Source: Steroidobacteraceae bacterium
GTDB lineage: Bacteria; Pseudomonadota; Gammaproteobacteria; Steroidobacterales; Steroidobacteraceae
Assembly: GCA_025458865.1 (NCBI GenBank)
Contig: JALORP010000013.1
Span: forward strand, 1-50,481
Length of the DNA: 50,481 nt
Reading direction: 5' to 3'
Under the pieces are notes generated by a model. That model was not told the DNA's origin. It did no database searches and worked only from the letters and a program-made list of their open reading frames with translations. Position 1 is the first letter of the stretch; every line of letters starts with the position of its first letter. This document shows positions 26,681 to 35,142 of this stretch, piece after piece. The position numbers and the translations under genes are program-made.

Positions 26681-28114
26681 TTGGACACGTTCCCGAACTA
26701 CATCGACGGCGCCTGGGTCGACAGCCCGGATGCCATCGTCAACCTCGATCCCTCGAACCTCGAAGTGCTCGGGCGCTATGCACGTGCCGATGCCAGTGCG
26801 GTCGGCGTGGCCATCGCCGCCGCGCGCGCCGCGTTCCCGGCGTGGTCGACCTGCCCGGGGGAGCAGCGCGCGAACATCCTCGACGCGGTCGGGTCGCGGC
26901 TGCTGGAGCAGCAGCAGGAACTGGGTCGGCTGCTGTCCTCGGAGGAGGGCAAGACGCTCAAGGAGGGGATCGGCGAGGTCGTTCGCGCCGGGAGGATCTT
27001 CAAGTTCTTCGCGGGCGAAGCCCTGCGGCCCGGTGGCGAGTTGCTCGACTCCGTGCGGCCCGGGGTGAGGGTCGAGATCACCCGCGAGCCGGCAGGCGTG
27101 GTCGGCTTGTTGACCCCGTGGAATTTCCCGATTGCGATACCTGCCTGGAAGATCGCGCCTGCGCTCGCCTTCGGCAATTGCGTCGTGTTCAAGCCGGCCG
27201 AACTCGTCCCTGGCAGCGCCTGGATGCTCGCGAAGCTGCTTCACGAGGCAGGCATCCCCCGCGGCGTCTTCAACCTCCTGATGGGCGCAGGCGGCGAGGT
27301 CGGTCGCGCCATCGTCGAGTCGCCGGACGTCGATGCGGTGTCCTTCACGGGATCGGTCGGCGTCGGCCGCGGGATCGCACTCGCTGCGGTCGGGACGGGC
27401 AAGCGGTTCCAGCTCGAGATGGGCGGCAAGAATCCTCTCGTCGTCCTCGAGGACGCCGACCTCGATCTGGCGGTCGAGGTCGCGGTGAATGGCGCCTTCT
27501 TCTCGACCGGCCAGCGCTGCACGGCGTCGTCGCGGCTCATCGTCGTCGAGGCCGTGCACGACGCCTTCGTCGAAAGGATCATTGGCAGGATGGCGAAGCT
27601 GGTGACCGGACCCGCGCTTGCGCCAGACACCGACATCGGACCCGTTGCGTCCGCGGAGCAGCTCGGGAAGAACCTGGAGTACCTCGAGATCGGCCGGGCG
27701 GAGGGCGCGGAGGTCGTGGGCGGCAACCGACCGCCGCTGGCCCAGCGCGGGCATTACATGAAGCCGGCGCTTTTCCTCGAATCCAGCAACGAGATGCGGA
27801 TCAACCGCGAGGAGGTATTCGGGCCGCTGGCGAGCGTCATCCGCGCGCGCGACTACGACGAGGCGCTGGCGATTGCCAACGACACCCCGATGGGCCTGTC
27901 GGCCGGCATCTGCACGCGGTCGCTGGCTCGCGCGACCCACTTCAAGCGGCACAGCCAGGCCGGCATGGTCATGGTCAACCTGCCCACGGCGGGCGTGGAC
28001 TACCACGTGCCCTTCGGTGGCCGGAAGGCGTCGAGCCACGGGCCGCGCGAGCAGGGCAGCTATGCGCGGGATTTCTTCACGACCGTGAAGACCGCCTACG
28101 AAGCGGCGGGCTGA
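26681..28114 (+). CDS. Aldehyde dehydrogenase, 2-oxoglutarate-semialdehyde type
   Basis: 477-aa NAD(P)-dependent aldehyde dehydrogenase. Signature motifs: PWNFPIAIPAWK, FTGSVGVG, catalytic base E246 (LEMGGKN) and nucleophile C280 (GQRCTASSR), with E-V-FGPLASV near residue 375. Next to a XylX-like dehydratase it most probably oxidises 2-oxoglutarate semialdehyde (2,5-dioxopentanoate) to 2-oxoglutarate; sequence alone would also allow succinate-semialdehyde or other substrates. The TTG at 26681 is the only start giving a full N-terminus (TFPNYIDGAWVDS), with a weak GGGG upstream. Its stop and the stop of the convergent FAH gene are both inside a hairpin. Confidence 0.82.
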   Translation: MDTFPNYIDGAWVDSPDAIVNLDPSNLEVLGRYARADASAVGVAIAAARAAFPAWSTCPGEQRANILDAVGSRLLEQQQELGRLLSSEEGKTLKEGIGEVVRAGRIFKFFAGEALRPGGELLDSVRPGVRVEITREPAGVVGLLTPWNFPIAIPAWKIAPALAFGNCVVFKPAELVPGSAWMLAKLLHEAGIPRGVFNLLMGAGGEVGRAIVESPDVDAVSFTGSVGVGRGIALAAVGTGKRFQLEMGGKNPLVVLEDADLDLAVEVAVNGAFFSTGQRCTASSRLIVVEAVHDAFVERIIGRMAKLVTGPALAPDTDIGPVASAEQLGKNLEYLEIGRAEGAEVVGGNRPPLAQRGHYMKPALFLESSNEMRINREEVFGPLASVIRARDYDEALAIANDTPMGLSAGICTRSLARATHFKRHSQAGMVMVNLPTAGVDYHVPFGGRKASSHGPREQGSYARDFFTTVKTAYEAAG

Positions 28115-28130
28115 GCGCGGCGGCTCAGCC
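28109..28130. terminator. Hairpin spanning two convergent stop codons
   Basis: Perfect 8-bp stem GGCTGAGC / GCTCAGCC with a 6-nt loop. It includes the TGA of the aldehyde dehydrogenase and nearly reaches the TGA of the FAH gene on the other strand. No T-tract, so a weak or rho-assisted terminator at best. Confidence 0.5.
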
Positions 28131-28973
28131 GTCGTACGCCACCATCCGGTGGCGCTGCGTCCCAAGACCGTCGATGCCGAGTTCGACGATATCGCCGGCG
28201 GCCAGCCAGCGCTGCGGGTTCATCCCGAGCCCGACGCCAGGCGGTGTGCCGGTCGAGATGAGATCGCCGGGCTCGAGCGTCATGAACTGGCTGATGTAGT
28301 GGACCAAGTAGGGCACGTCGAAGACCATGAAGCGGGTCGAGCCGTCCTGCATGCGCTGCCCGTTCACGTCCAGCCACAGCCGCAGCTCACCCGGGGTCGT
28401 CACCTCGTCCGCGGTCACCAGCCACGGGCCAACGGGCCCGAAGGTGTCGCAGGACTTGCCCTTGACCCACTGCCCGCCGCGCTCGAGCTGGAAGACCCGC
28501 TCCGAGAGATCGTTGACGACGCAGAATCCGGCGACGTACTCCATCGCGCGTTCGCGCTCGACGTAGCTCGCTCGCTTGCCGATCACGACGCCGAGTTCGA
28601 CCTCCCAGTCCACCTTGCTGGCCCCGCGCGGCATGATCGTGTCGTCTTCCGGTCCGCATACCGCTGACGTGGCCTTCATGAAGAGCACGGGCTCCTCCGG
28701 CAGCGCCATGCCCGACTCCCGCGCGTGGTCGCTGTAGTTGAGCCCGACGCAAAGGAACTTGCCGATGCCCGCCAAGGGCTCGGCCAGGCGGACACCCGGC
28801 TCGACGGCCGGCAGCCGGGACAGGTCGGCCGCGCGCAGCTGCGAGGCGAGCCCGTTGGCCAAGGCCGGTCCGTCGATGTCGCGGGCGAGGGTGCTGATGT
28901 CGCGTATCACGCCGCTGGCGTCGACGACGCCCGGCCGTTCCCGGCCCTTCGGGCCGAATCTCAGGAGCTTCAT
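28125..28973 (-). CDS. FAH-family hydrolase, 2,4-diketo-3-deoxy-acid type
   Basis: 282-aa protein with the FAH catalytic barrel. It has CVGLNYSDHARESG, the metal site in KVDWEVELGVVIGK, VVNDLSERVFQ, KGKSCDTFGPVGPWLV and ISTGTPPGVGLG. This subgroup contains the 2,4-diketo-3-deoxy-L-fuconate / L-rhamnonate hydrolases that give pyruvate plus L-lactate. The SDR immediately upstream is of the type that makes such diketo acids, which supports this role. Generic acylpyruvase or ureidoglycolate-lyase-like annotation is the alternative. ATG at 28973, 16 bp after the SDR stop; last gene of the minus-strand operon starting at 31772. Confidence 0.82.
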   Translation of the reverse strand: MKLLRFGPKGRERPGVVDASGVIRDISTLARDIDGPALANGLASQLRAADLSRLPAVEPGVRLAEPLAGIGKFLCVGLNYSDHARESGMALPEEPVLFMKATSAVCGPEDDTIMPRGASKVDWEVELGVVIGKRASYVERERAMEYVAGFCVVNDLSERVFQLERGGQWVKGKSCDTFGPVGPWLVTADEVTTPGELRLWLDVNGQRMQDGSTRFMVFDVPYLVHYISQFMTLEPGDLISTGTPPGVGLGMNPQRWLAAGDIVELGIDGLGTQRHRMVAYDG

Positions 28974-28989
28974 GCGTTTCGGTTCCCGC

Positions 28990-29733
28990 TCAAAGGGTCA
29001 TGCCGCCATCACAGACCATGACGGCGCCGGTCACGAAGTCGGAGGCATCCGAGGCCAGATAGAGCGCCATCGCCGCCACCTCGCTGGCGCGGCCGAAGCG
29101 GCCGAGCGGCTGGCGCTGCAGGAAGGCCTGCAGGTTGGCGGCATAGTCGCCGCTGGCGGCGAGCCGCTCGTGCAGGGAAGGCGTGTCGATCGTCCCGGGG
29201 CAGATCGCATTGCAGCGAATGCCCTGGCGCACGAAGTCCGCGGCGACCGACTTGGTCAGCGCTATGACCGCGCCCTTGGTGGCGGCATAGGCGAAGCGGT
29301 TCGGCACGGCCTTCAGGGTCGACACGACCGAGGCGACGTTGATGATTCTGCCGCCGCCGCGCTCGAGCATGCCGGGCAGCACGGCGCGCGTCAGGCGGTA
29401 CATGGTGGTCATGTTGAGGTCGATCGAGCGCTGCCATGCCGCTTCGTCGCAATCGAGGATCGTCCCGTGGTGGACGTAGCCGACGACGTTGACCAGGATG
29501 CCGGTGTCCGGGTGCGCGGCCGCCAGCGCCTGAACGAATTCCGCGCTGGTGAGGTCGCCGCACACGGGCGTGACCTGCGGCAGGTCCTGGCAGGCCCGTA
29601 TCAGCCGCTCGCCACTTGCGTCGACCGCGACCACGGTCGCGCCGGACTGTGCCAGTTGGCGGACGACCGCCTCGCCGATGCCCTGGGCCGCGGCCGTGAC
29701 CAGGGCCTTGCGCCCGTCGAGGCCGAGGTTCAC
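28990..29733 (-). CDS. DHRS6-like SDR, 2-keto-3-deoxy-sugar-acid dehydrogenase
   Basis: 247-aa SDR with the TAAAQGIG cofactor loop and NVVGYVHHGTILDC in place of the usual NNAG segment. It has catalytic S-Y-K (NVASVVST, YAATKGA), KSVAADFVRQGIRCNAICPGT and VCDGGMTL. The VHHGT and IRCN..CPGT..TPS segments strongly recall the DHRS6/BDH2 group. Bacterial members of that group include 2-keto-3-deoxy-L-fuconate dehydrogenases, which produce the substrate of the FAH hydrolase next door. I chose the GTG at 29733, one base after the stop of the enoyl-CoA hydratase gene (TGACGTG); longer starts lie within that gene and are not homologous. Confidence 0.82.
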   Translation of the reverse strand: MNLGLDGRKALVTAAAQGIGEAVVRQLAQSGATVVAVDASGERLIRACQDLPQVTPVCGDLTSAEFVQALAAAHPDTGILVNVVGYVHHGTILDCDEAAWQRSIDLNMTTMYRLTRAVLPGMLERGGGRIINVASVVSTLKAVPNRFAYAATKGAVIALTKSVAADFVRQGIRCNAICPGTIDTPSLHERLAASGDYAANLQAFLQRQPLGRFGRASEVAAMALYLASDASDFVTGAVMVCDGGMTL

Positions 29734-29734
29734 G

Positions 29735-30502
29735 TCAGCGCCCCGTGAAACGCGGGCTGCGCTTCTCGCTGAACGCTGCACGACCCTCGGCCGCATCGGC
29801 AGTGCCCATGCAGACGGCCTGCAGGTCACGCTCATAGCGAACGGCCATCTCCAGGTTCATGGCGTAGGCGGCACGCAGGTTGTCCTTCGCCACCTGCGCG
29901 GCGATCGGCGGGCGTTCCGCGATCAGCCCCGCGAGCGCGATGGCCGCGGGCATCAGTGCATCGGGGGCATGCACCTCGGAAACCAGCCCGCGCTGCAGCG
30001 CCTCCGCGCTCCCGACCGGCTCCCCGGTCAGCAGCATCTTGGCCGCGTTGCTCGCGCCGATGTTGTGGGTCAGCAGGAAACTGACGCCGCCGCCGCCGAT
30101 CCAGCCGAGCTTGATCTCCGCGGCGCAGAAGCTTGCATTGGTCGAGGCGAGCCGGATGTCGCTGTTGAGGCAGAGTTCCAGGCCACCGCCGTACGCATGG
30201 CCGTTGACCGCGCAGATCACCGGCTTGCGTATCGAACGGATGGAATCGCAATAGTCCGCGCGGTTGCGAAACGTCCACGCGGAGTCGTAGTTGTCCAGGT
30301 CGCGAACGTCGCTGCCGGCGCAGAAGGCCTTCTCGCCTGCACCGGTCAGGATCACCACGCGGATCCCTGCCTCGTCGTTGCAGCGCTCGGCCAGGGTCTT
30401 GATCTCCGCCGCCATTGCGGCGGTGACGGTATTGAGCTTCGATGGCCGGTTGAGGGTCATGACCGCCACGGGACCCTGCTGCATGAACTCGACGTCGCTC
30501 AC
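29735..30502 (-). CDS. Enoyl-CoA hydratase/isomerase family protein
   Basis: 255-aa crotonase-fold protein. It has VMTLNRPSKLNTVT, the oxyanion-hole segments AFCAGSDVRDL and NGHAYGGGLELCL, and AEIKLGWIGGGG. The ends RSPRFTGR are typical of crotonase C-termini. It would hydrate or isomerise a CoA-bound intermediate, and fits with the CoA-transferase just upstream. The GTG at 30502 (VSDVEFMQQGPVAV) was chosen for AGGAAG nearby and family length. Its presence in an otherwise sugar-acid locus is unexplained and suggests a CoA-dependent branch. Confidence 0.82.
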   Translation of the reverse strand: MSDVEFMQQGPVAVMTLNRPSKLNTVTAAMAAEIKTLAERCNDEAGIRVVILTGAGEKAFCAGSDVRDLDNYDSAWTFRNRADYCDSIRSIRKPVICAVNGHAYGGGLELCLNSDIRLASTNASFCAAEIKLGWIGGGGVSFLLTHNIGASNAAKMLLTGEPVGSAEALQRGLVSEVHAPDALMPAAIALAGLIAERPPIAAQVAKDNLRAAYAMNLEMAVRYERDLQAVCMGTADAAEGRAAFSEKRSPRFTGR

Positions 30503-30545
30503 GATCTTCCTGCCTTGTTGGTCGCCAGGTGGCGTGAATGCCCGT

Positions 30546-31772
30546 TCAGACCGGGACTTCCGAAACGGTCTTCTCGGCCAGCAGCCGCGAAACGGCCTCC
30601 GCATCGAAGCCGGCCTCGGCAAGGATCTCGCGCGTGTGCTGGCCCTCGAGGGGTGCGCCGCGGTTGACCCGCGAGGGCGTGCTCGCGAACCTGATCGGGA
30701 AGCCCGGCGTCTTTACGTGCCCCTCCGTCGGATGCTCGTACTCGACGAAGCTGCCGTTGTGCCTGACCTGCGGGTCGTCCACGAGGTCCTGGTAGCCGTA
30801 AACGCGCCCCGCCCAGACGCCCAGCCGGTCGAAGGCCTCGAGCAGGGGCGCCGCGTCGTGCCGCAGGATCGCCTCCTCGGTGAGTTCGAAGACCCGGTCG
30901 CGCTGTTCGTGGCCGGCGGTCGCCTCGTCCATCGCCAGGAACTCAGGCACGCCGAGGATCTCGCTCAACGTCTTGAGCGAGCTCAGCGAGAGCACGATCC
31001 AGATGCCGTCGCGGGTGCGGAACACGCCATAGGGTGCGCGGATGTAGACATGACCGTGCGGCTGCGTCGAGCGGCGCTGCGGCTTGTGGCCCACGGTGAA
31101 GACCGACAACTCCTGCATCTGCAGCGACACGATCGCATCGAGCATGTTGACGTCGACGCGCTGGCCCTTGCCGGTGCGCTCACGGTGGAACAGCGCTGCG
31201 AGCGCGCCCTCGAAGGCGTTGTAGGCCGTGACGGCGTCGACCAGATACTGGCCCGCGGGCGTCGGTCGGTCCTCGGCGCGGCCGGTGCTCATCATGCCGC
31301 CGCTCATGGCCTGCAGCAGCAGGTCCTGGCCCGGCCGTAGCCGGTAGGGGCCGTCCTCGCCGTAGCCGGAAATGGACACGTAGACCAGCCGCGGGTTGCG
31401 TGCCGACAGCGTCGCGCAGTCCATGCCGAGGCGCTCGGCCACGCCCGGCCGGTAGTTCTGCAGGAATACGTCAGCGGAATCGACCAGGCGATAGACGATG
31501 TCGCGCCCGGCCGCCGACTTCAGGTCGACGGCGATGCTGCGCTTGTTGCGGTTGAGGGACAGGAACGAGGCGTTGATCCGGTTGCCGGTCGCATTGCCTG
31601 CCGCAACCCCGCGATGCCACTCGCCGCCCACCGGCTCGATCTTGATCACGTCCGCGCCGAGGTCGCCGAGCCGCTGTGCCGCGAACGGGCCGGCCATCGC
31701 GATGGAACAGTCCAGGACCCGGATTCCGTCGAGCACCTGCGCGGATTTGCCTTCGCCTTCCAAGCTTGTCAC
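30546..31772 (-). CDS. CaiB/BaiF-type CoA-transferase (class III)
   Basis: 408-aa class III CoA-transferase. N-terminal LDGIRVLDCSIAMAGPFAAQRLGDLGADVIKIE, LSLNRNKRSIAVDLK, and the catalytic aspartate in RPGQDLLLQAMSGGM. It would move CoA from a donor acyl-CoA to an acid of the pathway. The start could be the GTG at 31817, but that abuts the palindrome and has no ribosome-binding site. The GTG at 31772 (VTSLEGEGKSAQVLDGIRVLD) is preferred on family length. First gene of the operon CoA-transferase, hydratase, SDR, FAH. Confidence 0.82.
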   Translation of the reverse strand: MTSLEGEGKSAQVLDGIRVLDCSIAMAGPFAAQRLGDLGADVIKIEPVGGEWHRGVAAGNATGNRINASFLSLNRNKRSIAVDLKSAAGRDIVYRLVDSADVFLQNYRPGVAERLGMDCATLSARNPRLVYVSISGYGEDGPYRLRPGQDLLLQAMSGGMMSTGRAEDRPTPAGQYLVDAVTAYNAFEGALAALFHRERTGKGQRVDVNMLDAIVSLQMQELSVFTVGHKPQRRSTQPHGHVYIRAPYGVFRTRDGIWIVLSLSSLKTLSEILGVPEFLAMDEATAGHEQRDRVFELTEEAILRHDAAPLLEAFDRLGVWAGRVYGYQDLVDDPQVRHNGSFVEYEHPTEGHVKTPGFPIRFASTPSRVNRGAPLEGQHTREILAEAGFDAEAVSRLLAEKTVSEVPV

Positions 31773-31816
31773 CTCGTCGTCACCGGCCGGGAATGTTGAT
31801 GTCCGTGACTGGATCA

Positions 31817-31833
31817 CGTATATATCATATACG
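31817..31833. promoter_or_regulatory. GntR-type operator CGTATATATCATATACG
   Basis: 17-bp near-perfect palindrome (7 of 8 arm pairs) in the gap between the divergent CoA-transferase and isomerase genes. It matches the reverse complement of the site at 25384-25400 in its core (ATATGATATAT). Confidence 0.7.
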
Positions 31834-31885
31834 GTTATCGGGCATCCAGCCGGGGCCGTTCAGCCACACAGCGAGGGGGTCGCTC

Positions 31886-32791
31886 ATGATTCAAGTCGGC
31901 ATTTTCACCGGGTACTTCCCCTACGGCCTCCAGGAGGTCATCACCAGGATCAAGGGGCACGGTTTCACCACCGCGCAGCTCGACCTCGACTTCCGGGACA
32001 TGGACATGACGACGGCGGCGCTCGACGGCAAGGCAGCCAAGAAGATCCGCGACGCCTTCCGCGACGCGAACCTGCCGATCTGCTGCGTCTCCGGCTACAC
32101 CAACCTGGTGCACCCGGACCCGGCCGTGCGCAAGACCAACCTCGATCGCCTGCGCAGGATCATCGCGCTGGCGCGCGAGCTCGGCACGCCCTACGTGATC
32201 AGCGAGACCGGCACCTTCTGCCGCGACAGCGACTGGGTGCACGACCCCAAGAACAAGACCGAGGAAGGCTACGAGATCTGCCGCGACGTCATCGGCGAGC
32301 TGGTCGAATACTCGGCGAAGCACGACGCCGTGTTCCTGGTCGAGACCTACGTCAACAACGTCATTGGCTCGGTCGAGGAGACGCTGCGGCTCTTCTCAGA
32401 CATCAACCATCCGTCGCTCGGGCTGCTGATGGACCCGACGAACTACTTCGAGTCGCACAACATCGACGCGATGGATCACGAGTTGAACAAGATCTTCAAC
32501 GCGTTGTCGGGCAGCATCCGCATCGCCCACGCCAAGGACGTCAAGCGGGCCGGCGCGGACAAGTCGGAGAAGCACGCGGCGATCGACGCGGCCGAGTCGC
32601 ACACCTACCGTGGAGTCGGCGAGATCGAGCTGCCGGCGCCCGGCCAGGGGTCGCTCAACTACGACCTGTACCTGAAGCGGCTGAGCAAGCACCACCCGAA
32701 CATCCCGATCATCATCGAGCACCTCGACGAGAGCGACGTCCCGCGCGCCAAGAGCTTCCTCGACGGCAAGCTCAGGGCGAACGGCTGCTGA
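31886..32791 (+). CDS. TIM-barrel sugar phosphate isomerase/epimerase 3
   Basis: 301-aa AP_endonuc_2 family protein. Metal-site features are VFLVETYVNN (Glu), LGLLMDPTNYF (Asp), RIAHAKDVKRAG (His/Asp) and the late IIIEHLDES glutamate. GAGGGGG stands ahead of the ATG at 31886. It heads the plus-strand operon isomerase - Gfo/Idh oxidoreductase - DUF4432 protein - SDR, directly beside the palindrome at 31817. Pairing with a Gfo/Idh dehydrogenase is common in inositol and keto-sugar catabolism, but the substrate here is not evident. Confidence 0.83.
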   Translation: MIQVGIFTGYFPYGLQEVITRIKGHGFTTAQLDLDFRDMDMTTAALDGKAAKKIRDAFRDANLPICCVSGYTNLVHPDPAVRKTNLDRLRRIIALARELGTPYVISETGTFCRDSDWVHDPKNKTEEGYEICRDVIGELVEYSAKHDAVFLVETYVNNVIGSVEETLRLFSDINHPSLGLLMDPTNYFESHNIDAMDHELNKIFNALSGSIRIAHAKDVKRAGADKSEKHAAIDAAESHTYRGVGEIELPAPGQGSLNYDLYLKRLSKHHPNIPIIIEHLDESDVPRAKSFLDGKLRANGC

Positions 32792-32809
32792 CGGACTTGG
32801 GGGTGGGGC

Positions 32810-33907
32810 ATGACTGACCAGAAGTTCGAGCCGGATGCCGGGATTCGCTGCCGCGACTACGCCATCGGCTGCATCGGCGCCGGTTTCATCATGGCGGACG
32901 TGCACCTCGCGGCCTACGCCGACGCGGGCTTCACAGTGCGCGCCATCGCGTCCCGGACGCGCGACAAGGCGCAGGCTGCCGCGGATCGATGGAAGATCCC
33001 GAAGGTCCATGACACGCCGGAGGCACTGCTCGCCGATCCGTCGATCCAGATCGTCGACCTCGCCTACCCGCCGCACTTGCAGGCGGCCCTGATCGAGGCG
33101 GCCTGCCGTCAGCCGCACATCAAGGCGATCCTCGCCCAGAAGCCGCTCGCGCCGACCTACGCCGAGGCGCGGGCGATCGTCGAGTGCTGCGAGCGCGCGG
33201 GCAAGATCCTGTCGGTCAACCAGAACATGCGCTACGACCAGTCGATGCGCGTGCTCAAGCAGATCCTGGACCGCGGCCTGCTGGGCACCCCGGTCATCGG
33301 CTCGATCGACATGCGCGCAATTCCCCACTGGCAGGCGTACCTGGACGACTATCAGCGGCTGACGCTGCTGAACATGAGCGTCCACCACCTGGACATCATG
33401 CGGCACCTGTTCGGCGAGGTTGCCGATATCTACGTCGGCACCCGGCCCGATCCGCGGCGGACCAAGAACGTGCCGATCGACGGCATCTGCATCTCGACGC
33501 TGCGTTTCGAATCCGGGGTCATCGGCAGCTGTCTCGACGACGTCTGGGCGTCGCCCACCGAGCCGGGCTTCGAATCGGACATCTACATCCGCTGGCGCGT
33601 CGAGGGCGACCAGGGCGTGGCGAAAGGCACGATCGGATGGCCCGACTACCCCGCGGGCAGCCCGAGCACGCTCGACTGGTGCGCCCCGGCGACCGGCGGC
33701 AAGTGGCAGCAGCCGCGCTGGACGACGATGTGGTTCCCGCACGCCTTTCGCGGCGTGATGGAGCAGCTGCAATATGCGCTGAAATCGGGCACCCCGCCGG
33801 CGTTGAGCGGGCGCGACAACCTGAAGACGATGGCGCTCGTGGAGGCGGGATACCGGTCGATGGTCGAGCGGCGCGTGGTCGCCCCGGCGGAAGTCGAGTC
33901 GGCCTGA
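32810..33907 (+). CDS. Gfo/Idh/MocA-family oxidoreductase
   Basis: 365-aa NAD(P)-dependent sugar or polyol oxidoreductase. Rossmann loop IGCIGAGFIMAD near residues 20-30, then the family lysine in LAQKPLAPTYAEA (usually EKP), followed by NQNMRYDQSM and the C-terminal barrel-like sheet domain with HHLDIMRHLFG (active-site His/Asp). The GLY-rich start and ATG at 32810 with GGGGGTGGGG upstream are clear. It lies 18 bp after the isomerase gene. Q in place of E in the EKP motif is the only oddity. Likely interconverts a hydroxyl and a keto group on the sugar. Confidence 0.88.
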   Translation: MTDQKFEPDAGIRCRDYAIGCIGAGFIMADVHLAAYADAGFTVRAIASRTRDKAQAAADRWKIPKVHDTPEALLADPSIQIVDLAYPPHLQAALIEAACRQPHIKAILAQKPLAPTYAEARAIVECCERAGKILSVNQNMRYDQSMRVLKQILDRGLLGTPVIGSIDMRAIPHWQAYLDDYQRLTLLNMSVHHLDIMRHLFGEVADIYVGTRPDPRRTKNVPIDGICISTLRFESGVIGSCLDDVWASPTEPGFESDIYIRWRVEGDQGVAKGTIGWPDYPAGSPSTLDWCAPATGGKWQQPRWTTMWFPHAFRGVMEQLQYALKSGTPPALSGRDNLKTMALVEAGYRSMVERRVVAPAEVESA

Positions 33908-33930
33908 GCGCGGCCAGGGAGGAATCGCGG

Positions 33931-35106
33931 ATGGCGCTGCTTTACGGGAGAAAGATGGGCCGGCTGGACATCGACCGGCGGTCCGGCTCGCTGCTCCAGT
34001 TCGGGGGGATCCAGGCGGGCACCTTCAGCGACGGCCTGGAGCGCGGCGTCCGTTTCCTGGAGTTCCGGACCGGGACGGGGCTGCAGTTCAAGGTGCTGGT
34101 GGACCGGGCGATGGACGTCGGTCCCTTCGAGTACCGGGGTGCGGCCGTCGGCTGGCACTCGCCCACGGGCTTCCGCAACCCGGGCCTGCACGAGTATGAG
34201 GGCGAGGGCGGCCTCGCCTGGCTGCGCTCGATGTCCGGGCTGATGCAGACCTGCGGCCTCGACCACACCCTGTTCATGGATTCCGATCCGTCGCCGCACT
34301 ACGTCTACGAGCATCGGTCTGCCGTGAAGTCGAGCCTGCACGGCCGCGTGGCCAACATCCCGGCGCGCCTGACCGGCTACGGCGAGACGTGGCAGGGCGA
34401 CGAGTGCACCTTCTGGTGCGAGGGCGTGGTGACCCAGGCCGCGGTCTTCGGGGAAGACCTGCAGTTGCACCGGCGCATCGAGGCGAAGCTGGGCGAGAAT
34501 GCCTTCACGGTGCGTGATCGGGTCGTGAATCACGGCTTCTACCGGACGCCGCACATGTTCCTGTACCACCTGAACGTCGGCTATCCCGTGCTCGACGAGG
34601 GCAGCCAGTTCGTCGCGCCGATCCGGCACACGCCCTGGGCCTCGCACGCGGCCGACCTGCGCAAGCAGGGCGTGGGCTACTTCACCCAGCCGGCGCCGCA
34701 GGCGAACTTTCACGAGCAGGTCTGGGAGCACGCGATCGCCGCGGACGACGCCGGCCTCGTGCCGGTCGCCGTCGTCAATCGCGGGTTCGACGGCGGGCGC
34801 GGCATTGGCCTGATGGTCGAGTTCAGGAAGAGCGAGTTTCCGCACCTGTTCCAGTGGCAGAACCTGCAGGAAGGCATGTACGGCCTCGGCATCGAGCCGA
34901 GCAGCAACCACGTGTTCGGCAAGCCCTTCGCCAGGGAGCGGAACGAGTTGCGCTGGCTGGAGCACGGCGAGGAGTACAGCTACACGACGCGCTTCGTCGT
35001 CCTCGAGGACGCCGCCGCGATCGACCGGGCGGTCTCGCGAATCCGGTCGATCGCGCGGCAGGACGAGGCGGAATATCCGGTCATCACCGGGCGCTGGGAC
35101 GACTGA
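33931..35106 (+). CDS. DUF4432 family, aldose-1-epimerase-like protein
   Basis: 391-aa protein with the galactose-mutarotase-like beta-sandwich seen in DUF4432. Recognisable segments: LEFRTGTGLQFKVLVDRAMDVG, HMFLYHLNVGYPVLDEGS and QWQNLQEGMYGLGIEPSS, which in related mutarotases carry the active-site His and Glu. It probably epimerises or binds an anomeric or 4-epimeric sugar form in the pathway. The ATG at 33931 follows AGGGAGG, and the gene lies 23 bp after the oxidoreductase. The exact reaction is not established for the family. Confidence 0.8.
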   Translation: MALLYGRKMGRLDIDRRSGSLLQFGGIQAGTFSDGLERGVRFLEFRTGTGLQFKVLVDRAMDVGPFEYRGAAVGWHSPTGFRNPGLHEYEGEGGLAWLRSMSGLMQTCGLDHTLFMDSDPSPHYVYEHRSAVKSSLHGRVANIPARLTGYGETWQGDECTFWCEGVVTQAAVFGEDLQLHRRIEAKLGENAFTVRDRVVNHGFYRTPHMFLYHLNVGYPVLDEGSQFVAPIRHTPWASHAADLRKQGVGYFTQPAPQANFHEQVWEHAIAADDAGLVPVAVVNRGFDGGRGIGLMVEFRKSEFPHLFQWQNLQEGMYGLGIEPSSNHVFGKPFARERNELRWLEHGEEYSYTTRFVVLEDAAAIDRAVSRIRSIARQDEAEYPVITGRWDD

Positions 35107-35142
35107 GCGGCGGTTTCGCCGGTTCGGGGAGAGGGGGGCAAG

